Source: Xanthobacter oligotrophicus
GTDB lineage: Bacteria > Pseudomonadota > Alphaproteobacteria > Rhizobiales > Xanthobacteraceae
Length of the DNA: 64,000 nt
Assembly (NCBI RefSeq): GCF_008364685.1
Contig: NZ_VTTL01000004.1
Span: 62,001 to 126,000, forward strand
Reading direction: 5' to 3'
The position numbers and the translations under genes are program-made. Numbering within the stretch: position 1 is the stretch's first letter; the number at the start of each line of letters is the position of its first letter. The notes beneath the pieces were generated by a model. The model searched no databases and had not been told where the DNA came from. It was given only the letters and a program-made list of their open reading frames with translations. Below are positions 41,501 through 50,012 of the stretch, piece by piece.

Positions 41501-43415
41501 CCTCCAGTCGTTCGTCGGCGCCCGCCATGGAGATGGAACCGCCATCGGCGCGCTCCAGTGTCATGTCGTGAAGCCAGCTGCGCGCCGCCTCGCTCGCGGG
41601 CTCGATGCGGTAGGAGCGCTCGTTGATCGCGCGAAGGCCCATGTTCTCCAGCATGGGCACGCGGGTGGAGAGGGGCAGTGGCGCGCCGAAGGAGAGCAGG
41701 CGCAGGGAGATGCGCCGCTCGTCGTCGCCCGGCCGGCGGTAGAAGTCGAGGGCGACGGGGCGCGCGGGTGTCAGGCGCTCCAGCCGGTCGATGTCGGCGA
41801 GTGCGGTCGCGACGTCGTATGCCGCCTCGTAGCCGGGGCCGAACGCGAAAGCGTAGCGGTGCTTCAGGCGCGCCGCCATCTCCCAGTCGATGCCGGGCAA
41901 GGCGGAAATAGCGGAGCCGAGCCGGTCGCCCCAGGAGAGCATGGCATCGGCCACTTCCCGTTCCAGCGCGACGCGGTCCACCTCCGGAATGCGGCCGTCG
42001 TCGCGATCGATGATGTAGTGGACGCGGATGAGCGGGATGCCGGTGACGAAGTCCTGATCGACCGATGCCACCTTTCCTCCGAAGGTCCGGGCGAGGATGG
42101 CGCCCGTCTTGTCCCGCACTTCCGCGTCGAATCGCTCGCGGGGCAGGAAGACGAGGACCGAGACGAAGCGGTCGAACCGGTCCGCGCGTGCCATCACCTT
42201 GAGGCGTGGACGGTCGTAGAGGGAGAGGATCTCGCGGGCGTGGACCAGCAGGGTTTCCGTGCCGATCTGGAACAGGTCGTCGCGCGGATAGGTCTCGAGC
42301 AGGGTCTGGAGGGCGTGGGCCGAATGGCTTCCGGGTTCGAGGCCGGTCTCCTTCACCACTGATGCGGCCTTGAGCCTGAGATAGGGGATCTCACGCACCG
42401 GCTGGGTGTAGGCGGTGGCGGTGAACAGGCCGATGAGGCGCACCTCGCCCACCACGCTGCCATCGTCGTCATGGGCCTTGATGCCCACATAGTCCATCAT
42501 GTCCCGCCGGTGGACGCGCGAGCGCAGGCTGGCCTTGGTGAACAGCAGCGGGGAGGAGGCTTCGAGGAAGGCGCGGATCTCCGGCGTTGTCACCACCGGC
42601 TGGTCGCCGAGACGCAGCTCGTGCACGTCCGGATCGCGCAGGATGCCGAGGCCGCTGTTTGGCTCGGCCCTGAGGCTGCCGTCCGCGATGAGTTCGTAGT
42701 GCCTGAGGCCGAGGAAGACGAAGTTGTTCTCGGTCAGCCATTCCAGCACGTCCGCCGCCTCTTCCTGGGCCTCGGGGTCGTAGGGGCGCTTCTCGCGGCG
42801 ATAGCCCTTGCTGAGGCTGCGGACCTGCTTGCGCATGGCCGTGAAGTCGTCGTTCACGGCCCGCACGTCCGCGAGGGTCTCCTCGAGGACGGCTTTCAGC
42901 TGCGCCCGCTCCGCCTCGCCGATCGCCGGGACGTGGATGTGGATCAGGCTCTCACGGTTCTCTTCGGACCGCTCGCTCGTTCGGGAGGAAACCTCCAGCC
43001 CGGTGACGCCGCCCTCCGCGTCGCGCTCCACATGGAGGATGGGGTGGGCGGCGAGCTTCAGCTCCAGCCCGCGCTCGATGACTTCGCCGGCCACCGAAGT
43101 GTAGAGGAACGCCATGTCGTCGTTCACCGCCTCGATGACGGTGACCGGCCCGCCATGAAGCTCGGGATTGAAAATGCGCACGGAGGACTGCCCCCGGGGC
43201 CGGCTCGAGACATGGGACCACGCCTCGGTCAGCAGCAGGGCGACGCAGGACGGCGTGAGGGGAAGGAGATCTTCGAGCGCCGTGGCGGCGAGGAAGGTGT
43301 CGACGAAGCCAGCGGGCAGGGATGGGGCCTGCGCCGCGATCTGCGCCTTCAACTCCGCCAGGCTGATGGGATCCCCCCAATTGATCGCGCCGGCTTGAAA
43401 TCCCATGATGTTCAT
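38580..43415 (-). CDS. gdhZ: NAD-specific glutamate dehydrogenase, large (GDH-180) type
   Basis: Oxidatively deaminates glutamate to 2-oxoglutarate with NAD, mainly for amino-acid catabolism. At 1611 residues it is the giant type: an N-terminal regulatory region with ACT-like segments (about 1-700), a central catalytic domain with [46 protein letters not shown] and [17 protein letters not shown], and a C-terminal helical region. Length and motifs match the Streptomyces/Caulobacter enzymes; gdhZ is the Caulobacter name, where KidO and NAD link it to division. GGGGAAAG precedes the ATG. It is the longest gene here and stands alone. Confidence 0.93.
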   Translation of the reverse strand: [1611 protein letters not shown]

Positions 43416-43529
43416 GGCTTTCCCCTGTGGAGCATCGGCCGGGTCCGTCTACGATGAAACCGGTAACCGGTGAATTCTGGACCCGAGTTGTGTACCGGGC
43501 TGGCAACGCGCGAATGACGAGGCGACGCG

Positions 43530-44291
43530 ATGGCAAAGAAGGTGAGGGCAGGCGTGGGCGCCGAAAAGGGCAAAAGCGGGACCGCTGAAATTAAGGGCAT
43601 GCCTGCAAAAAAGGCGCCCATGAAAAAGGCGGCGACAAAGGCCGGGCCGCTGAAGTCGCCGGCCGCCAAGGTCGTCGCAAAGCCCGCCTCCGTCCCCGCT
43701 CCGGAGCGGCAGCGGGACGACCTGCCGGCCATCGCGCTTCCGCTGCCACCGGCGGAGCTTGATGCTGCCAACCGGGCGTATTTCGACAAATGCCTGGAGA
43801 AGATCGGATTCGTTCCGAACGTGCTCCAGGCGTATGCGTTCGACATGGCGAAGCTTTCGGTCTTCGCCGCCATGTATAACGACCTCATGCTCGCGCCATC
43901 CGGCCTCTCCAAGCTGGAGCGGGAGATGATCGCGGTGGTCGTGTCCGCCGTGAACCGCTGTTACTACTGCCTCACTGCCCATGGCGCCGCGGTGCGCCAG
44001 CTGTCCGGCGATCCCATCCTGGGCGAGCAATTGGTGATGAATTATCGCGCCGCCCGGCTCGATCCGCGCCGCCGCGCCATGCTCGACTTCGCCGCCAAGC
44101 TCACGGAGCGCCCCAATGAAGTGGAGGAGGAGGACCGCGAGGCCCTGCGCCGCGTCGGCCTTTCCGAGCGGGACATCTGGGACGTGTCGGCGGTGGTGGG
44201 CTTCTTCAACATGTCCAACCGAATCGCCTCGGCCACCGACATGCGCCCCAACGAGGCCTACCACGCCCAGGCCCGCACCCTGCCTGAGTGA
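43530..44291 (+). CDS. carboxymuconolactone decarboxylase/AhpD-like protein with a basic N-terminal tail
   Basis: The C-terminal 190 of 253 residues are an AhpD-like peroxidase-related domain: AYFDKCLEKIGFVPNVLQAY, then the redox motif C144-Y-Y-C147-LTAH151, and DIWDVSAVVGFFNMSNRIASA. Such proteins reduce peroxides or disulfides through the CxxC pair. Residues 1-58 are unlike the family: Lys, Ala and Pro make up most of it (for example MPAKKAPMKKAATKAG), as in histone-H1-like bacterial tails. GAGG lies upstream of the first ATG, supporting the long form; ATGs at codons 24 and 31 would shorten the tail. It diverges from glutamate dehydrogenase. Confidence 0.85.
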   Translation: MAKKVRAGVGAEKGKSGTAEIKGMPAKKAPMKKAATKAGPLKSPAAKVVAKPASVPAPERQRDDLPAIALPLPPAELDAANRAYFDKCLEKIGFVPNVLQAYAFDMAKLSVFAAMYNDLMLAPSGLSKLEREMIAVVVSAVNRCYYCLTAHGAAVRQLSGDPILGEQLVMNYRAARLDPRRRAMLDFAAKLTERPNEVEEEDREALRRVGLSERDIWDVSAVVGFFNMSNRIASATDMRPNEAYHAQARTLPE

Positions 44292-44360
44292 GGGGCCGCG
44301 CCCGTCCTGCCGCTGTCGGCAACGCTCCGGTGCGCCGGCTGGCGGCCCGCGCACCGAAGT

Positions 44361-44395
44361 TGTATTTCGTGGAGAGATATATCTCATGAAATACA
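44361..44395. promoter_or_regulatory. nested inverted repeats before the exported-protein gene
   Basis: TGTATTTC (44361-44368) and GAAATACA (44388-44395) form an 8-bp inverted repeat with GAGATATATCTC (44374-44385), itself a 12-bp palindrome, inside. The centres are 1.5 bases apart. It is an AT-rich island 12 bases before a start codon, so a bound protein would block expression. No regulator is adjacent. Confidence 0.5.
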
Positions 44396-44406
44396 TCTGA
44401 GGACGG

Positions 44407-44994
44407 GTGGCGGCCACGGCATCCCTGGCAAATTCGGTGCGCGGCAGGCGGCCGGGAGCCGCCGAGGCAGTCATCTCGCTGGTCCTCCCGCTGCTCCTGG
44501 CGGCCGGATTTCTGGCGGCGGCCGGCGGACCGGGCAGGGCGCAGCCGGCCGCACCGGCGCAGGATTGCGACCGCGCTGCCTGGCCGTTGGCGGCCGATCG
44601 CGCGCGGCTCTCGGCGCCCGGTCTGCGTCCGTTGAGAAACGGCGACACGCTGATTCTGCCGCTCGACAGCGCTTTGCGCTTCATCCTCGTGCCGCAGGCG
44701 GGAGCGAATCTCCCCATCCCGCCGCGCAAGGGAGAGGAGGGAGCCTTCGCCGGGGTGGTGGACCTGAAGGTGCCGGCGCCCGAGCGGGTGTGGCAGGTCA
44801 CGGTTTCGGTAAATGCCTGGATCGACGTGGTGGTCGACGGCCGGCCGCTGACGCCCATTGCTTTCACCGGCGTGCACGCCTGTCCGGGCCTGCGCAAGAG
44901 CCTGCGCTTCAGGATTCCGGGCGGCGACGTGCGGCTCCAGGCGTCGGGCGCGGAGGGCGCGCGGCTCGATCTCCTGATCACGCCCGTGGATTAA
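44407..44994 (+). CDS. exported protein of unknown function
   Basis: A 195-residue product with a signal peptide (hydrophobic VISLVLPLLLAAGFLAAAGG, likely cleavage after GRAQ near 46) and a periplasmic domain rich in beta-strand patterns (RNGDTLILPLDSALRFILVPQAG, WQVTVSVNAWIDVVVDG, KSLRFRIPGGDVRLQASG). Two cysteines, in AQDCDRA and HACPGL, could pair. I do not recognise a family. The start is a GTG just after GAGGACGG. A nested palindrome lies immediately upstream. Confidence 0.7.
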   Translation: MAATASLANSVRGRRPGAAEAVISLVLPLLLAAGFLAAAGGPGRAQPAAPAQDCDRAAWPLAADRARLSAPGLRPLRNGDTLILPLDSALRFILVPQAGANLPIPPRKGEEGAFAGVVDLKVPAPERVWQVTVSVNAWIDVVVDGRPLTPIAFTGVHACPGLRKSLRFRIPGGDVRLQASGAEGARLDLLITPVD

Positions 44995-45064
44995 GCAGTC
45001 GTCACGCGGCGCTGCACATACGCAGGGTAAGATCGAGATAGACAAACGTCGCCATAGCAGTCTA

Positions 45065-45095
45065 TTGACGCTCCCATGGCGCAACGTGCTAGTTT
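45065..45095 (+). promoter_or_regulatory. promoter candidate for the liv operon
   Basis: TTGACG (45065-45070) and an extended -10, TGC-TAGTTT (TAGTTT at 45090-45095), are 19 bases apart, slightly long; CTAGTT shifts this to 18. It leaves a leader of about 100 bases before livG (45202). No attenuator is obvious there. Confidence 0.45.
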
Positions 45096-45201
45096 GCGCC
45101 GCAAGATGAAGTGCACCGCAAAAGGTGCCGATCCGGAGGAAATTGGCCAGGGGAACGCTCGCTGTCTCCATCGGCCGCAATAGCGAGGGCACCTTACGAT
45201 C

Positions 45202-45975
45202 ATGGACACCGTCTCAGACGTGCCCTACATCGTTGAAGCGTCTGGTCTTACCAAGGAATTCAAAGGATTTGCTGCGGTCAAGAACGTTGACCTCAGGATC
45301 CGCCGGCACACCATTCACGCCCTCATCGGGCCGAATGGCGCGGGGAAGACCACCTGCTTCAACCTGATCACCAAGTTTCTGGAACCGACCCGCGGCACCA
45401 TCCGCCTGAACGGGAAGGACATCACGCGCACGCCGCCGGCGGATGTGGCCAGGCTGGGCATGGTGCGCTCGTTCCAGATCTCCGCCACCTTCCCGCACCT
45501 CACCGTGCTGGAGAACGTGCGCATCGCGCTGCAGCGTCCCATCGGCAACTCCTTCCATTTCTGGAAGTCGGAGACCTCGCTGGACGCGCTGAACGACCGC
45601 GCCATGGGGCTTTTGGCCGACGTGGACCTGACCTCCTACGCCAAGCATCTTGCGGTAGAACTTCCCTACGGCCGCAAGCGGGCGTTGGAGATCGCCACCA
45701 CCCTGGCGCTGGAGCCGGAGATGCTGCTGCTCGACGAGCCCACCTCCGGCATGGGCCGCGAGGACATCGCCCGCACGTCGGACCTCATCAAGCGGGTCTC
45801 CGAGGGGCGCACCATCCTGATGGTGGAGCACAATCTCTCGGTGGTGTCCGACCTCTCCGACATGATCACCGTGCTCGCCCGCGGCGAGATCCTCACCGAG
45901 GGGCCCTACGCCGAGGTGTCGAAGAATCCGCAGGTCGTCGAGGCCTACATGGGCACCGGGCATGGGGCGCACTGA
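45202..45975 (+). CDS. livG: branched-chain amino acid-type ABC transporter ATP-binding protein LivG
   Basis: One of two ATPases of a HAAT-family importer. The 257-residue product has Walker A GPNGAGKTTCFNLI, Walker B EMLLLDEPTSGM and the H-loop LMVEHNLSVV. The signature loop reads VELPYGRKRALEIA in place of the canonical LSGGQ, as in many LivG proteins. First gene of a five-gene operon livG-livF-livK-livH-livM whose order, with ATPases first, is one of the usual HAAT layouts. Confidence 0.92.
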   Translation: MDTVSDVPYIVEASGLTKEFKGFAAVKNVDLRIRRHTIHALIGPNGAGKTTCFNLITKFLEPTRGTIRLNGKDITRTPPADVARLGMVRSFQISATFPHLTVLENVRIALQRPIGNSFHFWKSETSLDALNDRAMGLLADVDLTSYAKHLAVELPYGRKRALEIATTLALEPEMLLLDEPTSGMGREDIARTSDLIKRVSEGRTILMVEHNLSVVSDLSDMITVLARGEILTEGPYAEVSKNPQVVEAYMGTGHGAH

Positions 45976-45976
45976 G

Positions 45977-46690
<714 letters not shown>

Positions 46691-46741
46691 AGCCGGGTTC
46701 CTGACAGAGAAATCCGGCTCTCAGCCGGTGGGAGGAAACAC

Positions 46742-47947
46742 ATGCGTCTTGCAGCCATTTTCCTGGCGGCCAGCAGCCTCATGGGCGCCGGCGCCGCTTA
46801 CGCCCAGGTTCCGGTGAAGATCGGCGTGCTCAACGACCAGTCGGGCCTTTATGCCGATCTCGGCGGCCAGGGCTCGGTGTGGGCCGCCAAGAAGGCGGTG
46901 GAAGACTTCGGCGCCGCCGCCAAGGGCCTCAAGGTGGAGGTGATCTTCGCCGACCACCAGAACAAGGCCGACGTGGGCACCTCGGTCGCCCGCCAGTGGT
47001 ATGACGTGGACGGCGTGGACGCCATCTTCGACACGCCCAATTCCGGCGTCGCCCTGGCGGTGAGCGGCGTCACCAAGGAAAAGAACAAGGTCTTCATCAA
47101 TTCCGGCGCGGCGTCGTCCGACCTCACCGGCAAGGCCTGCACGCCCAATACAGTGCACTGGACCTACGACACCTGGGCGCTGGCCAACGGCACCGGCAAG
47201 GCGATCGTGAAGACCGGTGGCGACACCTGGTTCTTCCTCACCGCCGACTATGCCTTCGGCCATGCCCTGGAGCGCGACACCTCGGAAGTGGTGAAGGCCA
47301 ACGGCGGCAAGGTGCTGGGCCAGGTCCGCGTGCCGCTCAACAACGCCGATTTCTCGTCCTTCCTGCTGCAGGCGCAGAGCTCCAAGGCGAAGATCGTGGG
47401 CCTCGCCAATGCCGGCGGCGACACCATCAACTCCATCAAGCAGGCGGCCGAATACGGCATCGTGGATGGCGGCCAGAAGCTGGCCGGCCTGCTCATCTTC
47501 CTCACCGACGTGCATTCCCTCGGTCTCAAGACCGCCCAGGGACTGAACCTGACCGCCGCCTGGTACTGGGACCAGACCGACGCCAACCGCAAGTTCGCCG
47601 ACGCCTTCGCCGCGGCCAACGGCGGGCGTCGTCCCACCATGGTGCAGGCCGGCGTCTATTCCGGCGTCACCCACTACCTGAAGGCGGTGGAAGCCCTGAA
47701 GTCGGCCAAGGACGGCGCCGCCGTGGTGGCCGAGATGAAGAAGATCCCCACCGACGACCCGCTGTTCGGCAAGGGCGAGGTGCGGGCCGATGGCCGCCAC
47801 ATCCATCCCATGTACCTCTACGAGGTGAAGAAGCCCTCCGAGTCCAAGGGACCGTGGGACTACTACACCCTGAAGGCCACGATCCCGGCGAACGAGGCGT
47901 TCCGCCCCCTCGCCGACAGCGAGTGCCCCCTCGTCAAGAAGGGCTGA
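46742..47947 (+). CDS. HAAT-family periplasmic substrate-binding protein
   Basis: Binding protein of the importer, 401 residues, with a signal peptide cleaved after AAYA (residue 21). The mature part begins VPVKIGVLNDQSGLYADLGGQG and has the two-lobed type I fold (FADHQNKADVGTSVARQW, TWFFLTADYAFGHALERD, QAGVYSGVTHYLKAV). The ligand is not clear: the subgroup includes proteins for amino acids, amides and aromatic acids. GGTGGGAGG precedes the ATG. A 9-bp hairpin after the stop (47963-47985) probably stabilises this high-demand segment of the mRNA. Confidence 0.88.
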   Translation: MRLAAIFLAASSLMGAGAAYAQVPVKIGVLNDQSGLYADLGGQGSVWAAKKAVEDFGAAAKGLKVEVIFADHQNKADVGTSVARQWYDVDGVDAIFDTPNSGVALAVSGVTKEKNKVFINSGAASSDLTGKACTPNTVHWTYDTWALANGTGKAIVKTGGDTWFFLTADYAFGHALERDTSEVVKANGGKVLGQVRVPLNNADFSSFLLQAQSSKAKIVGLANAGGDTINSIKQAAEYGIVDGGQKLAGLLIFLTDVHSLGLKTAQGLNLTAAWYWDQTDANRKFADAFAAANGGRRPTMVQAGVYSGVTHYLKAVEALKSAKDGAAVVAEMKKIPTDDPLFGKGEVRADGRHIHPMYLYEVKKPSESKGPWDYYTLKATIPANEAFRPLADSECPLVKKG

Positions 47948-47962
47948 TGCTCCAATTCAGGT

Positions 47963-47985
47963 GGGTCGGCCTTAAGGGCCGGCCC
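47963..47985 (+). other. intercistronic hairpin between binding-protein and permease genes
   Basis: GGGTCGGCC (47963-47971) pairs with GGCCGGCCC (47977-47985), nine pairs including one G-U, around TTAAG. Such stems between binding-protein and permease genes commonly give differential expression within transporter operons. Confidence 0.6.
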
Positions 47986-48012
47986 GCGTCCTCCTGACGA
48001 GACGGATCTTCG

Positions 48013-48894
48013 ATGTTCGAGCTTCTCGGCATTCCCCCGCAGGCCCTTTTCGGGCAATTGCTGCTCGGCCTGATCAACGGCGCGTTCTACGCCATGCTGA
48101 GCCTTGGGCTCGCGGTGATCTTCGGCCTTTTGAACGTGATCAACTTCACCCACGGCGCGCAATACATGATGGGCGCGTTCGGGGCGTGGATGCTGCTCAA
48201 CTATGCCGGCATCCCGTTCTGGGGCGCGCTGGTGCTGTCGCCCATCATCGTGGCCATCATCGGCATGGTGATCGAGCGCACATTGCTCAAACGGCTCTAC
48301 CACCTCGATCATCTCTACGGGCTACTGCTCACCTTCGGCCTCGCCCTCATCCTCGAGGGCCTGTTCCGCCGGCAGTACGGCTCCTCGGGCCTGCCCTACA
48401 ACAATCCCCTGCCGGGCGGCACCAACCTCGGCTTCATGTTCCTGCCTAACTACCGCGCCTTCGTGGTGGTGGCCTCCCTCGTGGTCTGCATCGCCACCTG
48501 GTACGTGATCGAGCGCACCAAGCTCGGCTCCTACCTGCGCGCCGCCACCGAGCGGCCGGACCTGGTGCAGGCCTTCGGCATCGACGTGCCGCGCATGATC
48601 ACGCTCACCTACGGCTTCGGCGTGGGCCTTGCCGCGCTGGCCGGTGTGCTGGCGGCCCCGGCCTACCAGGTGAGCCCCACCATGGGCTCCAACCTCATCA
48701 TCGTGGTGTTCGCGGTGGTGGTGATCGGCGGCATGGGCTCGATCATGGGCGCCATCGTCACCGGCTTCGGCCTCGGCATCGTCGAGGGCCTCACCAAGGT
48801 GTTCTACCCGGAGGCCTCCTCCACGGTGATTTTCGTCATCATGGCCATCGTGCTCATGGTGAAGCCCGCCGGCCTGTTCGGCACAGCCAAGTGA
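48013..48894 (+). CDS. livH: branched-chain amino acid-type ABC transporter permease LivH
   Basis: Inner-membrane permease of 293 residues with about eight spans. It has the family pattern LLGLINGAFYAMLSLGLAVIFGLLNVINFTHG near the N-terminus, YLRAATERPDLVQAFGIDV (the EAA-like coupling loop) and VVIGGMGSIMGAIVTGFGLGIVEGL near the C-terminus. It pairs with LivM. Confidence 0.92.
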   Translation: MFELLGIPPQALFGQLLLGLINGAFYAMLSLGLAVIFGLLNVINFTHGAQYMMGAFGAWMLLNYAGIPFWGALVLSPIIVAIIGMVIERTLLKRLYHLDHLYGLLLTFGLALILEGLFRRQYGSSGLPYNNPLPGGTNLGFMFLPNYRAFVVVASLVVCIATWYVIERTKLGSYLRAATERPDLVQAFGIDVPRMITLTYGFGVGLAALAGVLAAPAYQVSPTMGSNLIIVVFAVVVIGGMGSIMGAIVTGFGLGIVEGLTKVFYPEASSTVIFVIMAIVLMVKPAGLFGTAK

Positions 48895-48904
48895 GCGCGG
48901 CGCA

Positions 48905-49897
48905 ATGAGCACGTCCACCCCCGCCCATCCCGCCGGCGCGCCCGCGGCCTCCGGCTCCGGCGCCAGCGTCGGCACCATCTTCGGCATCCTCGCCATCGCG
49001 GTGCTGCTGGCGGCGCCGTTCGGCGTCTATCCCGTGTTCCTCATGAAGGTGATGTGCTTCGCGCTGTTCGCGTGCGCCTTCAACCTGCTCCTGGGCTACA
49101 CGGGCCTGCTGTCCTTCGGCCACGCCATGTTCTTCGGCGGGTCGGCCTATGTGTGCGCCCACACCATCAAGGTGATGGGCTTTACCCCCGAGCTGGGCAT
49201 CATCGCCGGCGTCGCCTTTGCCGCCGCGCTGGGCTTCATCTCCGGCCTGCTCGCCATCCGCCGGCAGGGCATCTATTTCGCCATGGTGACGCTGGCGCTG
49301 GCGCAGATGTTCTTCTTCTTCTGCCTCCAGGCCCGCTTCACCGGCGGCGAGGACGGCCTTCAGGCGGTGCCGCGCGGGGCGCTGTTCGGCCTCATCGACC
49401 TGTCGAAGGACATCAACCTCTACTACCTGGTGCTGGCCATCTTCGTGTTCGGCTTCCTGGTCATCTACCGGGCGATCCACTCGCCGTTCGGGCAGGTGCT
49501 GAAAGCCATCCGCGAGAACGAGCCGCGCGCCATCTCGCTGGGCTACCGGGTAAACCAGTACAAGCTGCTCGCCTTCGTGCTCTCGGCGGCGCTGGCCGGC
49601 CTTGCGGGGGCCACCAAGGTGCTGGTGTTCCAGCTCGCCTCGCTCACCGACGTCGCCTGGCAGATGTCGGGCGAGGTGATCCTGATGACGCTGGTGGGCG
49701 GCATGGGCACCATCCTCGGCCCCATCGTGGGCGCGGCGGTGATCGTGACCATGCAGAACTACCTGGCCGGTCTCGGCGAATGGGTGCTGGTGATCCAGGG
49801 CGTCATCTTCGTGCTCGCCGTCTCCCTGTTCCGTCGTGGCTTCGTCGGCGAAGTCATCGCCATCATCCAGCAGTTCAAGGCCAAGAAAGCCGGCTGA
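48905..49897 (+). CDS. livM: branched-chain amino acid-type ABC transporter permease LivM
   Basis: Second permease, 330 residues: FALFACAFNLLLGYTGLLSFGHAMFFGG, the coupling loop GQVLKAIRENEPRAISLGYRVNQYKLLAF and LVGGMGTILGPIVGAAVIV. It starts ten bases after the livH stop and is the last gene of the operon, which ends at a strong terminator. Confidence 0.92.
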   Translation: MSTSTPAHPAGAPAASGSGASVGTIFGILAIAVLLAAPFGVYPVFLMKVMCFALFACAFNLLLGYTGLLSFGHAMFFGGSAYVCAHTIKVMGFTPELGIIAGVAFAAALGFISGLLAIRRQGIYFAMVTLALAQMFFFFCLQARFTGGEDGLQAVPRGALFGLIDLSKDINLYYLVLAIFVFGFLVIYRAIHSPFGQVLKAIRENEPRAISLGYRVNQYKLLAFVLSAALAGLAGATKVLVFQLASLTDVAWQMSGEVILMTLVGGMGTILGPIVGAAVIVTMQNYLAGLGEWVLVIQGVIFVLAVSLFRRGFVGEVIAIIQQFKAKKAG

Positions 49898-49943
49898 TAG
49901 AGGCGGGCTGAGAAAGCCGGCCGACAAGGCCTGAGACGCACCC

Positions 49944-49984
49944 AAAATCCCGCGGGCGACCGGTGTCGCCCGCGGGATTTTTGT
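49944..49984. terminator. strong bidirectional intrinsic terminator
   Basis: CCCGCGGGCGAC (49949-49960) pairs perfectly with GTCGCCCGCGGG (49965-49976) around CGGT, followed by ATTTTTGTTT and preceded by AAAAT. It serves livM and the convergent benE. It is the best intrinsic terminator in the window. Confidence 0.92.
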
Positions 49985-50012
49985 TTCAGTGGGCCGCCTC
50001 AATCCCGGCGCT

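Noticed and set aside
38691-42362. 1223-codon open frame antisense to the glutamate dehydrogenase gene, on the plus strand
   Set aside because: It is a high-GC shadow frame: the opposite strand encodes a full-length, motif-rich enzyme, and the antisense product is a low-complexity mix without any family pattern or ribosome binding site.
45661-45702. Defective ABC signature in LivG (LPYGRKR instead of LSGGQ)
   Set aside because: This variant loop is normal in LivG proteins of HAAT transporters, so it is not a sign of decay.
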